A stretch of DNA of 64,000 nucleotides from Lutispora sp003527145 (GTDB lineage Bacteria; Bacillota; Clostridia; Lutisporales; Lutisporaceae), in NCBI GenBank assembly GCA_029983695.1, contig JASBZB010000003.1:1-64000 (forward strand), read 5' to 3'. Both the position numbers and the translations under genes were made by a program. Shown here one piece after another: positions 32,655-41,566 of the stretch. Below the pieces are notes generated by a model, which searched no databases, had not been told where the DNA came from, and saw only the letters and a list, made by a program, of their open reading frames with translations. Every line of letters begins with the position of its first letter. Position 1 is the first letter of the stretch.

Positions 32655-32873
32655 ATGGCAAAGAAGCTTGAAATGACATTTAAGGATGCTGCAGGAAAGA
32701 CCATGAGGATAAGCGTGGACAATGCAGACGACAATCTTACTCCGGAAGCCGTAAAGACGGCAATGGAGGGCATAATAGCCAAAGATGTGTTTGCAACTGA
32801 GGCTGGAAGCCTGATTGCAATCCAGGGAGCAAGAATAGTTGATACCACTATTCAAGAGATGGATATGAAATAG
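32655..32873 (+). CDS. DUF2922 family small protein
   Basis: This 72-residue protein matches DUF2922: 'KLEMTFKDAAGKTMRISVDNA' then 'LTPEAVKTAMEGIIAKDVF'. It has an alternating strand/helix pattern and no membrane helix. It is part of the conserved DUF1659-DUF2922-YvrJ trio. GGGAGGTG lies about eight bases upstream. Confidence 0.85.
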   Translation: MAKKLEMTFKDAAGKTMRISVDNADDNLTPEAVKTAMEGIIAKDVFATEAGSLIAIQGARIVDTTIQEMDMK

Positions 32874-32890
32874 AGCAGGAGGGAGATATC

Positions 32891-33037
32891 GTGGAAGAGA
32901 TATTTAACGGAGTGGCAAATGTAGGTTTTCCTATAGCAGTATCCATCTATCTCCTGATAAGGATAGAGGGCAAAATGGAAAACCTCACCAGCTCCATAAA
33001 CGAATTATCCAGAGTAATAGCATCAAAGCTGGATTAG
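32891..33037 (+). CDS. YvrJ family protein (48 residues)
   Basis: A GTG start at 32891 behind AGGAGGGAG encodes 'MEEIFNGVANVGFPIAVSIY' and 'RIEGKMENLTSSINELSRVI', the signature of YvrJ proteins: one membrane helix and a short coiled tail. It completes the trio with the two preceding genes. Confidence 0.85.
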   Translation: MEEIFNGVANVGFPIAVSIYLLIRIEGKMENLTSSINELSRVIASKLD

Positions 33038-33047
33038 AAGCAAATAA

Positions 33048-33085
33048 GGGGCCGGTATTTCTAAGGTAAAAGAAGTGCCGGCCCC
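33048..33085 (+). terminator. GC-rich hairpin after yvrJ
   Basis: GGGGCCGG (33048-33055) pairs with CCGGCCCC (33078-33085) across a 22-base loop. The downstream sequence is only moderately T-rich, so termination is likely but not certain. Confidence 0.55.
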
Positions 33086-33200
33086 GTTCAATTTGTTTCC
33101 TTATACTATCTTTATACTGCAAGTGCCAATCTTAATACAAAATTTATACCATGCGTGCTACACTTATTTCTATCGGATAGCTGCCTGGAAGGTGATGTTG

Positions 33201-33689
33201 ATGGATGCGGCTCTTTGGATTATTTGTTTTTTATACATTGGGATATTGGGCTTTATTATGATGGGCAAGCTGGACTGCTTTATTGCTTCGGGGGGCTTTG
33301 CAAAAGAACCTACTGAAGCTTGCATGCAGCCGGCTGATGCTGATGCAGTAGTTTATATAGGCGGTGAGGCACATGCACCTGTCTGGTCCTATAAAAATGG
33401 TGAAAATTTGAATATAGTTTTTATTACCGAGGTGAGTGAAATCTTAGATGAAAGAAATTTTGCATATATTTTTGCTTTTTCTGAAAGCGATTTGGAAAAC
33501 TTGATGGTTTCGTCAATGGCGAAGAAAAGGAATGAAAAAGTATATGCCGGAGCTGTTTGCAACGATCCGGGAAACAAAAAACTTTTTGATATGCTCAATA
33601 TTGCTATATTGCAGCCGGAGCATTTCTCTCCGGAATGTATTGTCTCGATAATTAAATCAGATGTTGATAGAAGGGTTAATCTAATATGA
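33201..33689 (+). CDS. Membrane-anchored Rossmann-like protein linked to KtrB
   Basis: The 162-residue protein has one N-terminal membrane helix (about 4-26) and a cytoplasmic part resembling a shortened TrkA/KtrA nucleotide-binding fold: 'ADAVVYIGG', 'LNIVFITEVSEILDERNFAYIFAFSESDLENLMVSSMAKK' and 'AGAVCNDPGNKKLFDMLNIAI' follow the pattern of TrkA-N domains around their Asp-rich middle strands. The GxGxxG loop is absent, so nucleotide binding is doubtful. Its stop overlaps the KtrB start (ATGA), so it should be made with the channel. GGAAGGTG precedes ATG 33201; upstream in-frame starts overlap the hairpin. Confidence 0.6.
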   Translation: MDAALWIICFLYIGILGFIMMGKLDCFIASGGFAKEPTEACMQPADADAVVYIGGEAHAPVWSYKNGENLNIVFITEVSEILDERNFAYIFAFSESDLENLMVSSMAKKRNEKVYAGAVCNDPGNKKLFDMLNIAILQPEHFSPECIVSIIKSDVDRRVNLI

Positions 33690-35020
33690 AAAAATGGTAT
33701 CTTTCATATATACAAATCATTGCTGTAGGATTTATGCTCATAATCTTGACGGGCGCTGTTCTCCTGAGTCTGCCTGCAGCTTCGCGGACAGGCAATTATA
33801 CGCCGTTTATCGATTCGTTGTTTACGGCAGCATCGGCAACCTGTGTTACAGGGCTGGTCGTTTATGATACCTACACCCACTGGTCATTTTTTGGGCAGGC
33901 AGTCATACTTTTGCTGATCCAGACAGGCGGCCTGGGATTTATGAGCATGGCGACTCTCATATCCATGTTCCTGCGCAGAAAAATAGGCCTGAAGGAGCGT
34001 GAACTGATGAAGGAAGCAGTGAGCTCCATGTATCTCGGAGGAATCGTAAGGCTTACCCGGCATGTGCTCATCGGAACGCTTCTTTGTGAAAGCATCGGTG
34101 CTATACTCCTAGCCCTTCGATTCTGTCCTGAAATGGGGCTTTGGCAGGGTATATACTATGGAATTTTTCACTCGGTTTCAGCTTTTTGCAATGCCGGTTT
34201 TGATCTCATGGGGAGGTTCGGACAGTTTTCATCCTTGACCAGATACTCCGGAGATATTTTGGTCAATCTGGTAATCATGTCCCTTATCGTAATCGGCGGC
34301 ATAGGATTTTTTGTTTGGGAAGATATCCATAAGCATAAATTGTCTTTCCACAGCTATCAGCTTCATACAAAGATCGTTCTTACCACCACTGCCGCTTTGA
34401 TAATAGTTCCGTCCATATTGTTCTTCCTGATGGAGAGAGGTTATGCTCTCAAAGAGATGGATACTCTCCAGGCTGTCATAGCATCAGTCTTTCAATCCGT
34501 TACGCCCAGAACGGCAGGGTTTAATACTGTGGATATAGCTTCGCTCCGAAGCGGTACGCTGCTGTTGACCATAATCCTCATGATGATCGGAGGATCATCC
34601 GGCTCTACAGCCGGAGGTATCAAGACTACAACGCTTGCAGTGCTTATTATGTCGGCTATCTCAGTTATAAAGGGAAGGGATTTCTTACGGGCATATGAGC
34701 GGAAGCTGGAAGGAAACGCTCTAAGGCGGGCGTGTGCGGTATTTCTTACGTATCTTGCCGTAGCCATGTCAGCCACGCTAATACTAAGCATGCTGCAGGA
34801 TTTTACCATGGAGCAGCTGCTCTTTGAGGTGTTTTCTGCAATGAGTACCGTAGGCCTGACTACGGGTATAACACCGGCTCTGAGTGCTGCATCAAAGCTG
34901 CAGATAGCTTTATTGATGTACTTCGGGCGCGTTGGAGTATTGTCTATTGCTTTGGCCTTTACGAAAACGCCTGAAAATATTCCGGTGGAGTATCCGTGTG
35001 AAAAAATAATGATAGGGTGA
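33686..35020 (+). CDS. ktrB: KtrB/TrkH-type potassium transporter
   Basis: This 444-residue membrane channel subunit takes up K+ (with Na+ coupling in Ktr systems). The four P-loop repeats with selectivity-filter glycines are visible: 'ATCVTGLVVYDT', 'AFCNAGFDLMG', 'TPRTAGFNTVD' and 'MSTVGLTTGITP'. The 'GGSSGSTAGGIKTTT' loop after the third repeat is also typical. The ATG overlaps the previous stop. KtrA follows after seven bases. Confidence 0.93.
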   Translation: MKKWYLSYIQIIAVGFMLIILTGAVLLSLPAASRTGNYTPFIDSLFTAASATCVTGLVVYDTYTHWSFFGQAVILLLIQTGGLGFMSMATLISMFLRRKIGLKERELMKEAVSSMYLGGIVRLTRHVLIGTLLCESIGAILLALRFCPEMGLWQGIYYGIFHSVSAFCNAGFDLMGRFGQFSSLTRYSGDILVNLVIMSLIVIGGIGFFVWEDIHKHKLSFHSYQLHTKIVLTTTAALIIVPSILFFLMERGYALKEMDTLQAVIASVFQSVTPRTAGFNTVDIASLRSGTLLLTIILMMIGGSSGSTAGGIKTTTLAVLIMSAISVIKGRDFLRAYERKLEGNALRRACAVFLTYLAVAMSATLILSMLQDFTMEQLLFEVFSAMSTVGLTTGITPALSAASKLQIALLMYFGRVGVLSIALAFTKTPENIPVEYPCEKIMIG

Positions 35021-35027
35021 AGAAAAA

Positions 35028-35678
35028 ATGAAATCTGTATTGGTAATAGGTATGGGTCGTTTTGGACAACATATAGCAATGAAATTTGAAGAGCTTGGCA
35101 ACGAGGTCATGGCCGTCGATATTTCTGAAGAAAAGATCAACGAGATATTGCCCAAGGTAACCAGTGCCCAGATAGGGGATTGTACTAAAGAGCCGGTTTT
35201 ACGTTCGATAGGTGTCGGCAACTTTGACATATGCATCGTTGCGGTAGGAAATAATTTTCAGTCATCCCTGGAAATCACGCTTTTGCTGAAGGAACTGGGC
35301 GCTCAGAAGATAATAGCGAAAGCCAGCCGGGATATACATGCAAAATTTCTCATGCGCAGCGGAGCCGATGAGGTCATATATCCGGAGAAAGAGATGGCTG
35401 AAAAGGCAGCGGTAAGGTATAACGCAAGAAATGTCTTCGATTATATCGAACTGACACCGGAGTATTCGGTATTTGAAATCACACCCATGGATTCATGGAT
35501 AAACAAGACCATAGAACAGGTGGCCGTGAGAACCAAACATCACATATCCATCCTTGCGACAAAGATTGGAGATAACATCAGGCCCCTTCCTAAGCCGGAT
35601 CATGTTTTTACACATGAAGAACATTTGATAGTTTTCGGCAGGAAGGAAGACGTATTTAAGTTCACAAAAAGGATATAG
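35028..35678 (+). CDS. ktrA: KtrA/TrkA-type regulatory subunit
   Basis: This 216-residue cytoplasmic protein gates KtrB by binding nucleotides (RCK-N) and often cyclic di-AMP (RCK-C). Residues 1-135 form the RCK-N domain with GMGRFGQ (GxGxxG), the acidic 'AVDISEEKI' end of strand 2 and 'IGDCTKEPVL'; residues 136-216 form RCK-C ('VFEITPMDSWINKTIEQV', 'DHVFTHEEHLIVFGRKEDV'). It lies seven bases after ktrB. Standard length, nothing missing. Confidence 0.93.
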   Translation: MKSVLVIGMGRFGQHIAMKFEELGNEVMAVDISEEKINEILPKVTSAQIGDCTKEPVLRSIGVGNFDICIVAVGNNFQSSLEITLLLKELGAQKIIAKASRDIHAKFLMRSGADEVIYPEKEMAEKAAVRYNARNVFDYIELTPEYSVFEITPMDSWINKTIEQVAVRTKHHISILATKIGDNIRPLPKPDHVFTHEEHLIVFGRKEDVFKFTKRI

Positions 35679-35743
35679 GGAAACTGTGATATAATGGTAA
35701 TATGACGAGTTAATTCAACACTTTTCTAAAGGTGGATAAGTTT

Positions 35744-37198
35744 ATGGGGAAAATAAGAGCAGTATCCTTTGTCAAACAAATGGCATATGTAGTCGTGATC
35801 ACCGCCTTTGCTACGGGTGTATCCATATTGATCGGAAAATTGGGGATCAACAAGGAAAACGCATTAATGGTCTTTCTCGTTGGAGTCCTTGCAGTGACCG
35901 TTTTGACCAATGGATATATTTATAGTATGACAGCGGCATTTTTTAGTGTGCTGCTCTTCAACTTTTTCTTTACGCCGCCGCTAAAAACTCTGAGGATGAA
36001 CAATTCCGGCGATGTGATACTCTTGTTCTTTTTTTTCAGCGTAGCGCTCATAGCGGGCTCATTGACTTCAAGATTTCAAAAACAAGCAGAGGCAGCGCGT
36101 AAAAGCGAGCGCATGACAAAGCTTTTATTTGAGGTCAACGAAGGCTTTCTGAATGTAACGGGAGAAAAAAATGCCATAGAGCTTGCTCTGTCATATGCTC
36201 ACAAATACACGGGATGCCGCTGCTCTGTAATTATCAAAGGAAAGGAGCAGATTTTCAGCAGCTTGCAGCCTAACGAGCAGGAACAATCAGCTCCTCTTGC
36301 GGATTTTCAGGAGCTGCCCATAATAAGCTCCGGCAAGAATTTAGGCGTGATGAGAATATATGGAGACGGTTCACAGCTTACTACCGACGGCAGGCATATA
36401 GCTAAAAGCATAACCTCGCAACTTGCTCTCATACTTGACAGAGAATTTATATACAGGGAGCGGGAAAATATAAAAGTAGCAATGGAAAGAGAGCACATAA
36501 AGAGCAATCTGCTCCGCGCTATTTCCCATGATCTTCGAACACCATTAACCGCTATTGTGGGAGCAAGCGGCCTCCTTTCCGAAGACAGTGCGGACCTGGA
36601 TTCCGAGTCGGTGAGAAAGCTGGCGGGAGATATAAATGAAGAGGCCCTTTGGCTTACGCAGCTTGTTGAAAACATTCTCAATATGACGCGCATTGACGAA
36701 GGAAAGCTTGCCATCAACAAAAGCATGGAAGTGGTAGATGATGTGATCAATGAAGCCCTCTCCCATATTCCCGGGCCGGCGTTTAGGGATAGGTTGACAG
36801 TATACCTGCCGGACAATTTGATTTCGCTCCCTATGGATGGAACGCTCATAGCACAGGTTCTTACAAATCTTCTTGACAATGCTGTAAAGCATACAGGCGA
36901 TAAGACAAATATAACATTGAGGGTATATACTGAAAATGATAATACTGTGTTTGAAGTGCAGGACAATGGACCAGGTATTGACTACAGCATCAAAGACAGT
37001 TTGTTTGACGGTTTCGTTAAGGCTTCCTCAGGCAAATCAGCGGATTCAACCCGTGGAATAGGATTGGGCCTGGCCATCTGCAAAGCTATTGTTGATGCCC
37101 ATGGGGGTAGGATATCGGCTGAGACTCCGGCTGATGGCGGGGCTCTGTTCCGATTTAGCCTTCCGATGAAAGCAGGTGATGATGAAAATGGAAAATAG
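35744..37198 (+). CDS. KdpD-like membrane histidine kinase
   Basis: The 484-residue kinase has a DUF4118 membrane region of four helices (about 10-105), a GAF-like domain (about 125-235), HisKA with phospho-acceptor H262 in 'AISHDLRTPLTAIVG', and an HATPase domain ('VLTNLLDNAVKHTG', 'DNGPGIDY', 'GIGLGLAICKAIVDAHGG'). It corresponds to the C-terminal half of KdpD; the N-terminal KdpD and Usp domains, which sense K+ and c-di-AMP, are absent. ATG 35744 follows AAAGGTGG. It is next to ktrAB rather than kdpFABC, so it may control Ktr. It overlaps the response regulator by 23 bases. Confidence 0.88.
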   Translation: MGKIRAVSFVKQMAYVVVITAFATGVSILIGKLGINKENALMVFLVGVLAVTVLTNGYIYSMTAAFFSVLLFNFFFTPPLKTLRMNNSGDVILLFFFFSVALIAGSLTSRFQKQAEAARKSERMTKLLFEVNEGFLNVTGEKNAIELALSYAHKYTGCRCSVIIKGKEQIFSSLQPNEQEQSAPLADFQELPIISSGKNLGVMRIYGDGSQLTTDGRHIAKSITSQLALILDREFIYRERENIKVAMEREHIKSNLLRAISHDLRTPLTAIVGASGLLSEDSADLDSESVRKLAGDINEEALWLTQLVENILNMTRIDEGKLAINKSMEVVDDVINEALSHIPGPAFRDRLTVYLPDNLISLPMDGTLIAQVLTNLLDNAVKHTGDKTNITLRVYTENDNTVFEVQDNGPGIDYSIKDSLFDGFVKASSGKSADSTRGIGLGLAICKAIVDAHGGRISAETPADGGALFRFSLPMKAGDDENGK

Positions 37199-37883
37199 CT
37201 TTAGCATACTTCTTATTGAGGATGATAAATATATAGTCAATTTCATATCCATGTCGCTTAAAGCCTATGGATATGCATTCGTTACAGCAGGCACAGGCAG
37301 AAGCGGAATTTCATTGTTTCATTCCAATAATCCGGATCTCATCTTGCTTGATCTTGGTCTTCCCGATATAGATGGTATAGATGTCATAAGGGAGATAAGG
37401 AAAGACTCGGATACACCTATTATGATAATTTCGGCCCGGGGTCAGGAGCATGAAAAGATAACAGCTCTTGATGCAGGGGCGGATGATTATATAACAAAGC
37501 CTTTTCATATGGGAGAGCTTTTAGCCAGGATACGCGTTGTTGAAAGAAAAGCTAAGAGGGAAATGATCCCTGTACAGTCTGAAGAATTTATCTGCGATTA
37601 TCTCACTGTGAATTTTGAAAAAGGACGGGTATTTGCTGACGGTTCGGAGGTACATCTTACGCCTATAGAATTTAAGCTGCTTTCGCTGTTGATCGCAAAC
37701 CGGGGCAAAGTTCTTACCCACAATTATATTTCAAAAGAAGTATGGGGATATGGAGAGGCCGGAGATCCGCAATCTATCAGGGTTTTCATGGCAAGCTTAC
37801 GGAGAAAGATAGAGAAGGATTCGGCGCAGCCCCGTTTTATCATTACTAAGGTAGGAGTAGGATATCGCTTTGCAGACGAATGA
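37176..37883 (+). CDS. KdpE-like response regulator (OmpR family)
   Basis: This 235-residue protein has a receiver domain (about 8-120; phospho-acceptor D58 in 'LLDLGLPDIDG', 'ISARGQEHEKI', K in 'YITKPF') and a winged-helix output domain (about 135-233; 'LTPIEFKLLSLLIANRGKVLTH', 'VFMASLRRKIE', 'ITKVGVGYRF'). It overlaps the kinase gene, so they form a cognate pair. ATG at 37185 is an alternative start. K+ or osmotic control is inferred from similarity to KdpE and the ktrAB neighbours. Confidence 0.9.
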   Translation: MMMKMENSFSILLIEDDKYIVNFISMSLKAYGYAFVTAGTGRSGISLFHSNNPDLILLDLGLPDIDGIDVIREIRKDSDTPIMIISARGQEHEKITALDAGADDYITKPFHMGELLARIRVVERKAKREMIPVQSEEFICDYLTVNFEKGRVFADGSEVHLTPIEFKLLSLLIANRGKVLTHNYISKEVWGYGEAGDPQSIRVFMASLRRKIEKDSAQPRFIITKVGVGYRFADE

Positions 37884-37913
37884 GGTCACTTTACTCAAGG
37901 GTACATTATACAG

Positions 37914-37942
37914 TTGACATCGAACATATGTTCGGTTATACT
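37914..37942 (+). promoter_or_regulatory. Sigma-A promoter with perfect LexA (SOS) box
   Basis: TTGACA (37914-37919) and TATACT (37937-37942) are 17 bases apart. The spacer contains CGAACATATGTTCG (37921-37934), an exact match to the Gram-positive LexA/DinR box CGAAC-N4-GTTCG. A bound LexA would occlude RNA polymerase, so the downstream operon should be induced by DNA damage. Confidence 0.9.
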
Positions 37943-37984
37943 TTAAGAAAATAGTGGAATTTATCCGATGAGGAGGTGGCTTAT

Positions 37985-38596
37985 GTGAATTTGGATTTTT
38001 TTCAACAATATGATATTTGTGCATTCACCCCGGAATATTTAAAGGATGTGGGAGAAGTGACCAAAGTCGTGGTGTCCGAAGGGGAGGACCATATGATATC
38101 CATGACCATGCGGGCATTCAGGTCTAATCTGTGCAAATTTTATTCGATAGACTACGGAAGCTTGAGGAAGAAGTACGGACAGATTATAGAGAGTGTGAAT
38201 TGTATACCCTTGCCTATAAACGGCAATAAGATATTTTTGCAGCTGAAGGTTCGAACTCCTGAGTTCAGAAGCGATTGTGCTATGGGATATCTGGATCTTG
38301 GCTCGATCGCGGAGGTAAAGGAGCACAAGGATAGAAACAGGACGCAAATACGCCTTAGATGCGGGAGAAAGCTGGAGGCCCTATGCAGTATCGGTACGGT
38401 AAACAAGCATATAAAAAATGCAAAGCTGGTTCTGGAGCATTATAGAAATGAAAAAGGATGCGGCCCATATCCGGAGGTATTGGAGAAAATGTATTCCAAC
38501 ATGGATAAGCCGGCTACAAAGGCGGACATTCTAATTCTGGCCAGAGAGATACTCACCCTTAAAAATAGTTTGAAGGACTATGAAAATGGGGTATAA
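37985..38596 (+). CDS. ComK-like protein, SOS-promoter controlled
   Basis: This 203-residue cytoplasmic protein shows, by eye, the order of features seen in Bacillus ComK, the competence master activator: 'SNLCKFYSIDYGSLRKKYGQI' (ComK: C-R-F-F...Y...R-K), then 'PLPINGNKIFLQLKVRTPE' (ComK: N-Q-I-F-L-F-P-T), a following C-x-x-G-Y/W pattern ('CAMGYLDLGSI'), and a beta hairpin of basic residues ('RTQIRLRCGRKLEALCSIG'). The C-terminal 40 residues differ. GTG 37985 has AGGAGG eight bases upstream. Downstream genes are a RecD2 helicase and ComFC, supporting a DNA-uptake or repair role. Similarity is distant and unverified; a generic hypothetical protein is the alternative. Confidence 0.5.
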   Translation: MNLDFFQQYDICAFTPEYLKDVGEVTKVVVSEGEDHMISMTMRAFRSNLCKFYSIDYGSLRKKYGQIIESVNCIPLPINGNKIFLQLKVRTPEFRSDCAMGYLDLGSIAEVKEHKDRNRTQIRLRCGRKLEALCSIGTVNKHIKNAKLVLEHYRNEKGCGPYPEVLEKMYSNMDKPATKADILILAREILTLKNSLKDYENGV

Positions 38597-38644
38597 TGAA
38601 AAATGAGGAATTAGGAATGAGAAATTAAGATCGAGGGTTTTAGC

Positions 38645-40891
38645 ATGGATGAAGTTCAAGGCATGATAAATGAAGTAGTTTTCAGAAATGAAGTGAACGG
38701 ATACTCAGTGATTGAGATTTGTGATGAGGGTGAAGAAACCACTGTAGTGGGGTACTTCCCCTATTTGAATATTGGGGAGACTATAAGGGTTGCAGGAGCA
38801 TGGGTGGAGCATCCGGACTATGGAAAGCAGTTCAAGATGGAGGCCTATCATGTGGTGACTCCTGCTACCTTAAATGGGATAGAGAGATATCTGTGTTCGG
38901 GACTTATACCGGGTATAGGGCCGGCTACCGCTAAAAAGCTGGTGGAAAGGTTCGGCCTGGATACTCTGGATATAATCCAGTACAATCCGCAAAAGCTTAC
39001 AGAGATAGAGGGCATAGGAGATAAAAAAGCACAGAAGATATATGATGCATTCATCGAGCAGAGGGAGCTCAAGGACATAATGCTTTTCCTAGAAGGCTAC
39101 AAGATAAGCCCCGCTTATGCGGTGAGGATATATAAGACCTATGGGGCCGATACGATCAAGGTCATAAGGGAGAACCCGTATAACCTGGCCGAGGACGTAT
39201 TCGGGATAGGCTTCAAAATGGCGGACAGGATAGCTCTCACAATGGGAATACCCCTTGATTCCGAATACAGGATAGCTTCCGGCACTAGGTATGTGTTGAA
39301 TCAATTCCACAATAACGGTCATAGCTATGTTCCCCAGAAGCTGCTCATCAAGACTTCCGCCGAACTTCTCAATGTGAGGGAAGAAGTGATTGAAAATATA
39401 TTGATCAGCCTTTTTATAGACAGAAAGATAGTAGTAGAAGATCTGGACGATGTAAAGGCTGTATACTCTATAGCTTTTCACAAGGCAGAGGTAGGAATAG
39501 TGAGGAGGCTCCTCACCTTGGCTCAATTTCCTATTTCTACAGTGCAATTTGATATAGATAATGAAATAAGAAAGCTGGAAGCAGAGGACGGCATTGCCCT
39601 GGCGGCAAATCAAAGAGAAGCGGTTCAGCAAGCTGCAACAAAAGGCTTGCTGGTGATCACCGGAGGCCCCGGAACGGGGAAAACCACAACCATAAAGACC
39701 ATAATAAGACTTTTCGAGAGGATGGGTCTTGACGTCCTGCTTTGTGCGCCTACAGGAAGGGCAGCAAAGAGGATGCAGGAGGCTGCGGGCAGGGATTCCC
39801 GCACCATACATAGGCTTTTGGAATATGGCTTCGGCGACAAGGATGAGGATATGATTTTTCAGAAAAATGAAGACTCTCCCTTAGAGGCGGATGCCATCAT
39901 AGTGGATGAGGTTTCCATGGTCGATATATTGCTGATGAACAGCCTGCTCAAGGCTATATGTGAAGGCACCAGGCTCATCTTGGTGGGTGATGTGGATCAA
40001 TTGCCTTCGGTAGGCCCCGGCTGCGTGCTCAAGGATATCATAGACAGCAAGGCTGTTTCCGTGGTAAGACTGGATGAAATATTCAGACAAGCCCAGGAGA
40101 GCATGATCGTCATCAATGCCCACAGGATAAACAAGGGAGAACCGCCTATTCTCAATATAAAGGATAAGGACTTTTTCTTCATCAGAGAGGAAAACCAGGC
40201 GGAAATCCTGGAAAAGATAAAGGCGCTTTGCAAGGAGAGGCTGCCCAAATATTCGGGGTATAACAGCCATGAAGGCATACAAATACTATCTCCTATGAAA
40301 AAAGGGATCTGCGGAGTGATAAATCTCAATACTGAGCTGCAGAAAGTGTTGAATCCACCGCATTTCAGCAAGACTGAAAGACAGTTCAGGGATGTGATCT
40401 TTCGTCAAGGGGATAAGGTAATGCAGATCCGCAATAACTACAAGATGAAATGGCAGAGCCTGTCAGACCCCGATTATGAGGGAGAAGGGGTCTTCAACGG
40501 AGATATGGGTATAATATCCAAGGTGGATAATGAGGAACAAACCATTGAGGTCATATATGACGGCGAGAGAGTAGTGAAGTATGAAGGCTCGGATCTGGAT
40601 GAACTGGAGCTTTCCTATGCAGTGACAGTACATAAAAGCCAGGGATCGGAATTTCCTGTATTGGTTATGCCTGTCACATCAGGACCTCCGATGCTGCTGA
40701 CCAGAAACCTTCTATATACTGCCTTGACAAGAGCAAAGCAGATGGTGGTTTTGGTAGGGCAGGAAAGGTGTATTTATTCCATGGTAAAAAACAATTATGT
40801 TACAAGGAGGTACTCAGGCCTGGAGTACAGGCTCCAAAGGCTTGGAAACTTGAATGAACATAATGAAGCTTCTATATCCTCCCAAGAATAG
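38645..40891 (+). CDS. recD2: RecD2-type (RecD-like) ATP-dependent DNA helicase
   Basis: This 748-residue superfamily 1B 5'-3' helicase acts in DNA repair and recombination without RecBC. Residues 1-80 form the N-terminal OB-like region, 80-200 the helix-hairpin-helix part ('IPGIGPATAKKLVERFG', 'IEGIGDKKAQKIYDAF'). The motor follows: Walker A GGPGTGKT (340-347), 'PTGRAAKRMQEA', 'IIVDEVSMVD', 'LVGDVDQLPSVGPG', 'RLDEIFRQA', and the C-terminal 'AVTVHKSQGSEFP' and 'LLYTALTRAK'. It occupies the place that comFA has in Bacillus comF loci and shares a 38-base overlap with comFC. A short AGGAATGAGAAATTAAG repeat lies before it. Probably SOS-regulated from 37914. Confidence 0.93.
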   Translation: MDEVQGMINEVVFRNEVNGYSVIEICDEGEETTVVGYFPYLNIGETIRVAGAWVEHPDYGKQFKMEAYHVVTPATLNGIERYLCSGLIPGIGPATAKKLVERFGLDTLDIIQYNPQKLTEIEGIGDKKAQKIYDAFIEQRELKDIMLFLEGYKISPAYAVRIYKTYGADTIKVIRENPYNLAEDVFGIGFKMADRIALTMGIPLDSEYRIASGTRYVLNQFHNNGHSYVPQKLLIKTSAELLNVREEVIENILISLFIDRKIVVEDLDDVKAVYSIAFHKAEVGIVRRLLTLAQFPISTVQFDIDNEIRKLEAEDGIALAANQREAVQQAATKGLLVITGGPGTGKTTTIKTIIRLFERMGLDVLLCAPTGRAAKRMQEAAGRDSRTIHRLLEYGFGDKDEDMIFQKNEDSPLEADAIIVDEVSMVDILLMNSLLKAICEGTRLILVGDVDQLPSVGPGCVLKDIIDSKAVSVVRLDEIFRQAQESMIVINAHRINKGEPPILNIKDKDFFFIREENQAEILEKIKALCKERLPKYSGYNSHEGIQILSPMKKGICGVINLNTELQKVLNPPHFSKTERQFRDVIFRQGDKVMQIRNNYKMKWQSLSDPDYEGEGVFNGDMGIISKVDNEEQTIEVIYDGERVVKYEGSDLDELELSYAVTVHKSQGSEFPVLVMPVTSGPPMLLTRNLLYTALTRAKQMVVLVGQERCIYSMVKNNYVTRRYSGLEYRLQRLGNLNEHNEASISSQE

Positions 40892-41549
40892 ATGCATATT
40901 GTGCGGGGTCAAAACTCCGAAAGCACTCTGCAATATCTGCAGCGCTTCCATAGAGTTCATACATGAAAGAAAATGTTTAAAGTGCGGAAAGGGTTTAGCC
41001 GATAATTATAGTAAGAATATATGCCCGGACTGTATGGAAAGAAGTTACTCTTTTCATTCTGCCTATTCCTGCTTTTATTACAGAGGAACCGGCAGAGAGC
41101 TGATTCATGCATTTAAATATGAAGGCAGGCTGGATATAGCTAAAATATTGGCCAGGTATATGGTAGATGTGATATATGCTGAAAGCCTGGATGCCGATAT
41201 GATCGTGCCGGTGCCTATTTTTCAAGCTAAGCTGCACAAGAGAGGCTTCAACCAGGCTGCAGTCATAGGAGAACATCTTTCAAAGCTTTTGGGCATTCCC
41301 ATGGGTGATTGCCTTATAAGAAATAGGGAAACAAAAGAGCAATATGGTCTGGACAAGCTGGAGAGAAGGTTAAATGTAAATGATGCATTTTCTCTAAATA
41401 TGTTATATAATGTAAAGAACATGAAGATTTTGCTGATAGATGATATATATACCACGGGCAGCACTGTGCATGAATGCAGCAAAATACTTTTGTCCTCGGG
41501 GGCAAAGCAGATTTATGTTTTGACTGCAGCGGCTGGAACAAATACTTAG
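40854..41549 (+). CDS. comFC: ComFC family phosphoribosyltransferase-like protein
   Basis: This 231-residue protein has an N-terminal four-cysteine zinc site plus more cysteine pairs (CILC, CNIC, CLKC, CPDC within residues 14-60) and a phosphoribosyltransferase fold with the PRPP loop 'ILLIDDIYTTGSTVHECSKIL'. 'FKYEGRLDIAKILARYM' and 'VPVPIFQAKLHKRGFNQA' are ComF-typical. ComFC is needed for DNA uptake during transformation and interacts with the ComFA translocase in Bacillus; here no ComFA is present. Translation may start at 40854 or 40863; both overlap the helicase end, so it is coupled. Confidence 0.92.
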   Translation: MNIMKLLYPPKNRCILCGVKTPKALCNICSASIEFIHERKCLKCGKGLADNYSKNICPDCMERSYSFHSAYSCFYYRGTGRELIHAFKYEGRLDIAKILARYMVDVIYAESLDADMIVPVPIFQAKLHKRGFNQAAVIGEHLSKLLGIPMGDCLIRNRETKEQYGLDKLERRLNVNDAFSLNMLYNVKNMKILLIDDIYTTGSTVHECSKILLSSGAKQIYVLTAAAGTNT

Positions 41550-41566
41550 ATTTGGAGGGTGGGTCA

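Noticed and set aside
33075..33200. An N-terminal extension of the Rossmann-like gene before KtrB
   Set aside because: It would begin inside the GC-rich hairpin after yvrJ and add a leader unlike the rest; GGAAGGTG before 33201 is a better start.
36307..36966. A 219-codon open frame on the minus strand
   Set aside because: It is antisense to the histidine kinase; the kinase motifs on the other strand are complete.
39089..39811. A 240-codon open frame on the minus strand
   Set aside because: It is antisense to the RecD2 helicase, Cys/Tyr/His-rich without known motifs, and has no start signal.
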